Source: an uncultured Bacillota bacterium (lineage in GTDB: Bacteria; Bacillota; Clostridia; Peptostreptococcales; Anaerovoracaceae). From it: DNA of 9,020 nt. The stretch covers positions 1 to 9,020 of the forward strand of contig CAMYWZ010000026.1 of assembly GCA_947302945.1 (NCBI GenBank). Reading direction: 5' to 3'. Positions 6,521 to 9,020 of this stretch are shown here, piece by piece; position 1 is the first letter of the stretch, and the number at the start of each line of letters is the position of its first letter. The translations under genes were made by a program, and so were the position numbers. The notes under the pieces were generated by a model. That model saw nothing but the letters and a program-made list of their open reading frames with translations, had not been told where the DNA came from and ran no database searches.

Positions 6521-6542
6521 TAGTATACAGATAGTATACAGA
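6521..6542 (+). repeat. Perfect tandem 11-bp repeat in the cdaA leader
   Basis: TAGTATACAGA occurs twice back to back (6521-6531 and 6532-6542) with no mismatch. Each copy contains the palindrome GTATAC. It begins at about the predicted transcription start and ends at the AAAGGGA ribosome binding site, so a bound protein there would block initiation or translation. An operator role is inference; a simple slippage duplication is the alternative. Confidence 0.6.
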
Positions 6543-6554
6543 AAGGGATAAGCC

Positions 6555-7400
6555 ATGGGCCAGATACTGAGCACCCTGTTTGCGGGCTTCGGCATCACAG
6601 ATGTCATAGACATAGCAATAGTGAGCTTCATCATCTACAAGGTGATAGGTTTCTTCCGCAGCACGCGCGCAGCCCAGCTCGCGTGGGGCATCGTCATAAT
6701 CGGTGTCGCCGCCTTTCTTTCGAAGATCTTCAAACTTAACATAGTCAACTGGCTGTTCTCCAACCTCATCAGCGTAGGCCTCATAGCTCTCGTCATAGTC
6801 TTCCAGCCCGAACTCAGAAGAGGCCTGGAACTTCTCGGACGGGGCGGCTTCAGAAGGCAGCTCACGATCCAGAGGGAAAGCATCTCGGGCATGGTCGACA
6901 AGATCGTAAGGTCTGTCGAATACTTCGCCGGCAGAAAAGAAGGCGCCATCATAGTCATAGAGCGCCACACCGCGCTTCAGGATATCGTAGAGACAGGCAC
7001 CGTCATCGACGCCGTCATCAGCGAAGACCTCCTCGAGAACCTCTTCTATAAAGGCTCGCCCCTTCACGACGGCGCGGTCATCCTCCGCGGCGAACGCATC
7101 CTGTCCGCAGGCTGCGTCCTTCCGCTCACCCAGAACCACAATCTGTCCAGAGAGCTCGGCACCCGCCACCGCGCGGGCATAGGCATCACCGAGGTCTCGG
7201 ATTCCGTTGCTATAATCGTTTCCGAAGAGACAGGCATCATTTCCGTCGCGAAAGACGGAAAACTGTCCCGATTCCTGGACCGCAAGATGCTCGAGAAGCA
7301 GCTGCTCAACATGTACATGAGCGACATTCCCGAGGACGATTCCCTTACGGCCTGGGTCCAGAACTTCTTCAGGAGGGAAAAGGATGACCAGGGACAATAA
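6555..7400 (+). CDS. cdaA: CdaA diadenylate cyclase (c-di-AMP synthase), membrane-bound
   Basis: A 281-residue enzyme that joins two ATP molecules into cyclic di-AMP, the second messenger controlling potassium, osmolyte and cell-wall homeostasis in Bacillota. Three N-terminal membrane helices are apparent (about residues 15-34, 41-58 and 66-84), followed by FQPELRRGLE. The cytoplasmic DAC domain contains LFYKGSPLHDGAVI (163-176, catalytic DGA at 172-174) and GTRHRAGIG (202-210, RHR at 204-206), both intact. Length is typical. AAAGGGA lies 6 nt upstream of the ATG. It overlaps cdaR by 17 nt. It is expressed from the 6483-6511 promoter and may be influenced by the tandem repeat. Identification is firm. 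Confidence 0.97.
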   Translation: MGQILSTLFAGFGITDVIDIAIVSFIIYKVIGFFRSTRAAQLAWGIVIIGVAAFLSKIFKLNIVNWLFSNLISVGLIALVIVFQPELRRGLELLGRGGFRRQLTIQRESISGMVDKIVRSVEYFAGRKEGAIIVIERHTALQDIVETGTVIDAVISEDLLENLFYKGSPLHDGAVILRGERILSAGCVLPLTQNHNLSRELGTRHRAGIGITEVSDSVAIIVSEETGIISVAKDGKLSRFLDRKMLEKQLLNMYMSDIPEDDSLTAWVQNFFRREKDDQGQ

Positions 7401-8646
7401 AGGAATACTGACCAGGTTCAGGGATTTTCAGACACGTCACCAGAAGGCGCTGGACATAGCGGTTTCCGTCATCGCCGCCATCGTCATCTGGACCGTCGTT
7501 ATCACGGAGGTCAACCCGCCGACCACCGCTACCATACGCGACATCCCCGTCACCATAAACGGGGCCGAGCGTCTGGAGGAAAGAGGCCTTGCGCTTCTGT
7601 CCGTATCCGACCGCTATCTGGATATGGCAGTCATAGGCAGCAGGAACGACGTAAGAAGGCTCAAATCCTCCGACATCACCATCAGCGCTTCGGTGGAGAA
7701 CCTTTCCGAAGGAACGAATTCCGTCACAGTCACCTATTCGGTGCCTCAGGGCATCTCTGTGGACAGCATAGAGAGCAATAACATCACGGTAAACGTGGAG
7801 CAGCTCGTCACGGTCTCAAAGCCGGTCGAGGTCATACTTGAAGGTGCCGGCAGCGGCCAGGAGATCCAGGTCCTTTCCCTGTCTCTTACCCAGGTCGACG
7901 TATCCGGAGCGGAAAGCCTTGTCGCTTCCGTGGCCTCTGTCAGGATCAACGGAACGCTTAAGGACGCCGCGCTCGACAACCCTGTTGCCAACACCCTTGC
8001 GGCAGAAGCAGTGGACGCCTCCGGCAACAAAGTCTCCGGCGTTCTCCTCGCTCACGACACCATCAGCGTCACCGCAGCGCTCTACCAGACCAAGACTGTG
8101 CCTGTCGAAGTCGTCACCGAAGGAGACGTGTGGGAAGGCGCCGTGGTCACAGAGATCAAGTATCCCGAGCACATCATCATAAAGGGGCCGGCCTCGCTGC
8201 TGTCGCAGATATCCTCGGTAGCGTCGGAGCCCATCAATATAGAAGGGATCTACGAGACCCGCATCTTCGACGTAGTTCCCAAGCTCGAAGAGGGCGTCTA
8301 CGTGTCCGAATCGAACGATGCTCTTGTTGCCCAGGTCACGATAGCCACGAACGGCCAGCTTACGTTCAGGTACAGGGCGATGGACGTCAAGATCAACGAT
8401 CTGAGCGACAGCCTCAGGGCCGCGATCAGCCTTCCTGACAGCAGCGCCGGGATCGTCGCCACGGTCACCGGCCCCGTCACCACTTTAAGGACGCTGGCAG
8501 CTGGCGACGTGGTCCCGACTGTCAGCGTAAAGAGCATCACATCGGAAGGGCAGCAGGACTTCGTTCTGTCGCCTTACCAGACCATAGGCGGGCTCAGGGT
8601 CACCTATCTTCCGGGCAGCGTAACGATACTGTTCAGAAAGCCGTAA
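7384..8646 (+). CDS. cdaR: CdaR (YbbR-domain) regulator of CdaA
   Basis: A 420-residue membrane-anchored partner of CdaA that modulates cyclase activity from outside the membrane. After a basic cytoplasmic start there is one transmembrane helix (about residues 23-41, ALDIAVSVIAAIVIWTVVI). The rest is extracytoplasmic beta-rich sequence that divides into about four YbbR repeats: roughly 48-137, 141-232, 236-322 and 327-418. Recurring features are KPVEV or VPVEV entry strands, VxGxxxL turns and xITVxxE or VTI exits. AGGAGG sits 7 nt upstream of the ATG, inside the end of cdaA, giving tight co-expression. In many Bacillota glmM follows cdaR; here a terminator follows instead. Family call is firm; exact repeat borders are by eye. 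Confidence 0.94.
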   Translation: MTRDNKGILTRFRDFQTRHQKALDIAVSVIAAIVIWTVVITEVNPPTTATIRDIPVTINGAERLEERGLALLSVSDRYLDMAVIGSRNDVRRLKSSDITISASVENLSEGTNSVTVTYSVPQGISVDSIESNNITVNVEQLVTVSKPVEVILEGAGSGQEIQVLSLSLTQVDVSGAESLVASVASVRINGTLKDAALDNPVANTLAAEAVDASGNKVSGVLLAHDTISVTAALYQTKTVPVEVVTEGDVWEGAVVTEIKYPEHIIIKGPASLLSQISSVASEPINIEGIYETRIFDVVPKLEEGVYVSESNDALVAQVTIATNGQLTFRYRAMDVKINDLSDSLRAAISLPDSSAGIVATVTGPVTTLRTLAAGDVVPTVSVKSITSEGQQDFVLSPYQTIGGLRVTYLPGSVTILFRKP

Positions 8647-8697
8647 GAGGCGAAAAACAGCGGAAAAACCCCGGCTCTGCGCCGGACAGAACATGAG

Positions 8698-8731
8698 AGG
8701 GACGGTTTTGTGCCGTCCCTGTATGTTTTTT
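8698..8731 (+). terminator. Rho-independent terminator of the cdaA-cdaR operon
   Basis: AGGGACGG (8698-8705) pairs perfectly with CCGTCCCT (8713-8720) around a 7-nt loop, followed shortly by a run of seven T (8725-8731). A second small GC hairpin, CCGGC/GCCGG at 8671-8685, lies between the cdaR stop and this terminator. Confidence 0.88.
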
Positions 8732-8752
8732 GCAAAATATTTAAAAAAGGTG

Positions 8753-8781
8753 TTGACAAGTCACGGAAACGGTATTATCAT
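8753..8781 (+). promoter_or_regulatory. Upstream promoter (P1) of a probable rRNA operon
   Basis: TTGACA (8753-8758), 17-nt spacer, TATCAT (8776-8781). An A/T-rich tract resembling an UP element immediately precedes it (8732-8748). From here to the window edge I see no credible protein gene, only the second promoter, small hairpins (8908-8927 and 8933-8945) and leader-like sequence. Confidence 0.72.
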
Positions 8782-8946
8782 ATCCAACGCTGTCGTCAAA
8801 AACAGAAGCCGGCGGATGCAGCTTGAAAAAGGCTCCAAACATATCGAAAAAGCTTCCGGACTTGTGGTCTGAAAGCGCTGTAAACACTATATTTTGGGGC
8901 CGAAAAATGAACTTGAAAAATAGTTCAAAAAAGGCTGCAAAAGCCG

Positions 8947-8975
8947 TTGACAAAGGGCTTGAAGGCGGCTATAAT
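8947..8975 (+). promoter_or_regulatory. Downstream consensus promoter (P2) of a probable rRNA operon
   Basis: A fully consensus sigma-A promoter: TTGACA (8947-8952), 17-nt spacer, TATAAT (8970-8975). The -35 is preceded by A-rich sequence. Tandem strong promoters about 190 nt apart, with a structured leader, are characteristic of stable-RNA operons. The call of promoter is near certain; that it serves rRNA is inferred. Confidence 0.85.
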
Positions 8976-8981
8976 ACCAAA

Positions 8982-9020
8982 TGTTCCGCGCCTTTTGGGG
9001 GCGGCACTGAACCTTGAAAA
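8982..9020 (+). other. Start of probable rRNA operon leader
   Basis: After P2 there is a GC-rich hairpin (CCGCGCC with GGGGCGG, flanked by GTTC/GAAC) and then TGAACCTTGAAAA (9008-9020) at the window edge. Sequence of this kind (CCTTGAAAA) is common in the leaders just ahead of 16S rRNA in Clostridia. A near-copy, TGAACTTGAAAA, is at 8908-8919 downstream of P1. No rRNA sequence itself is within the window. Confidence 0.55.

Noticed and set aside
6374..6634. In-frame N-terminal extension of yhaM by 87 residues
   Set aside because: It starts inside cdaA on the opposite strand, crosses the divergent promoter region, and does not resemble the family; the start at 6373 has its own Shine-Dalgarno.
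6426..7397. 323-codon minus-strand open frame opposite cdaA
   Set aside because: Antisense to the complete CdaA sequence, including catalytic DGA and RHR motifs.
8823..9017. 64-codon plus-strand open frame with TTG start near the right edge
   Set aside because: It spans the P2 promoter and leader hairpin, and has no ribosome binding site or family resemblance.
1..9020. CRISPR arrays, insertion sequences, tRNA genes, phage attachment sites
   Set aside because: No regularly spaced repeats, transposase frames, tRNA-like cloverleaf or terminal inverted repeats were seen.

Overview
The window reads as a chromosomal segment of a low-GC-phylum (Bacillota/Firmicutes) bacterium, most likely a Clostridia-class anaerobe with a moderately GC-rich genome. 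The evidence is the gene set: long-form ribosome hibernation factor, ComFC, RecD2, YhaM and the CdaA-CdaR pair. Strong AGGAGG-type ribosome binding sites and sigma-A-like promoters agree with this. The sequence alone does not fix the family.

Layout. The left edge holds a nearly complete hpf/raiA gene on the minus strand. Facing away from it is a two-gene plus-strand cassette (684-2094): a CapA-family metallophosphatase-like protein, then a 61-residue peptide with a double-glycine-type leader and a CxxC...CxxC zinc-ribbon core, closed by a rho-independent hairpin. Next to it (about 2153-2343) is a strongly folded, non-coding element of about 190 nt. It is probably on the minus strand and lies directly downstream of comFC. 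From its position between comFC and hpf/raiA and its architecture I propose it is a raiA-motif RNA. The minus-strand housekeeping run yhaM - recD2 - comFC (6373 down to 2349) follows, with recD2 and comFC overlapping by 4 nt. A short REP-like double hairpin sits between yhaM and recD2. Divergent from yhaM, on the plus strand, is cdaA-cdaR (c-di-AMP synthase and its membrane regulator, overlapping by 17 nt), driven by a clear promoter and carrying a perfect tandem 11-bp repeat in its leader. It ends at a strong terminator. The last ~290 bases hold no gene but carry two consensus promoters and a leader resembling the start of an rRNA operon, so 16S rRNA probably begins just past the right edge.

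How the parts fit. yhaM (RNA turnover), recD2 (DNA repair helicase), comFC (DNA uptake/recombination), the candidate raiA RNA and hpf (ribosome hibernation) look like an ancestral minus-strand neighbourhood. The CapA-peptide cassette appears to be inserted, in opposite orientation, between the structured RNA and hpf. The cassette and the RNA are the least ordinary parts of the window. CdaA/CdaR make and control c-di-AMP for cell-wall and osmotic homeostasis.
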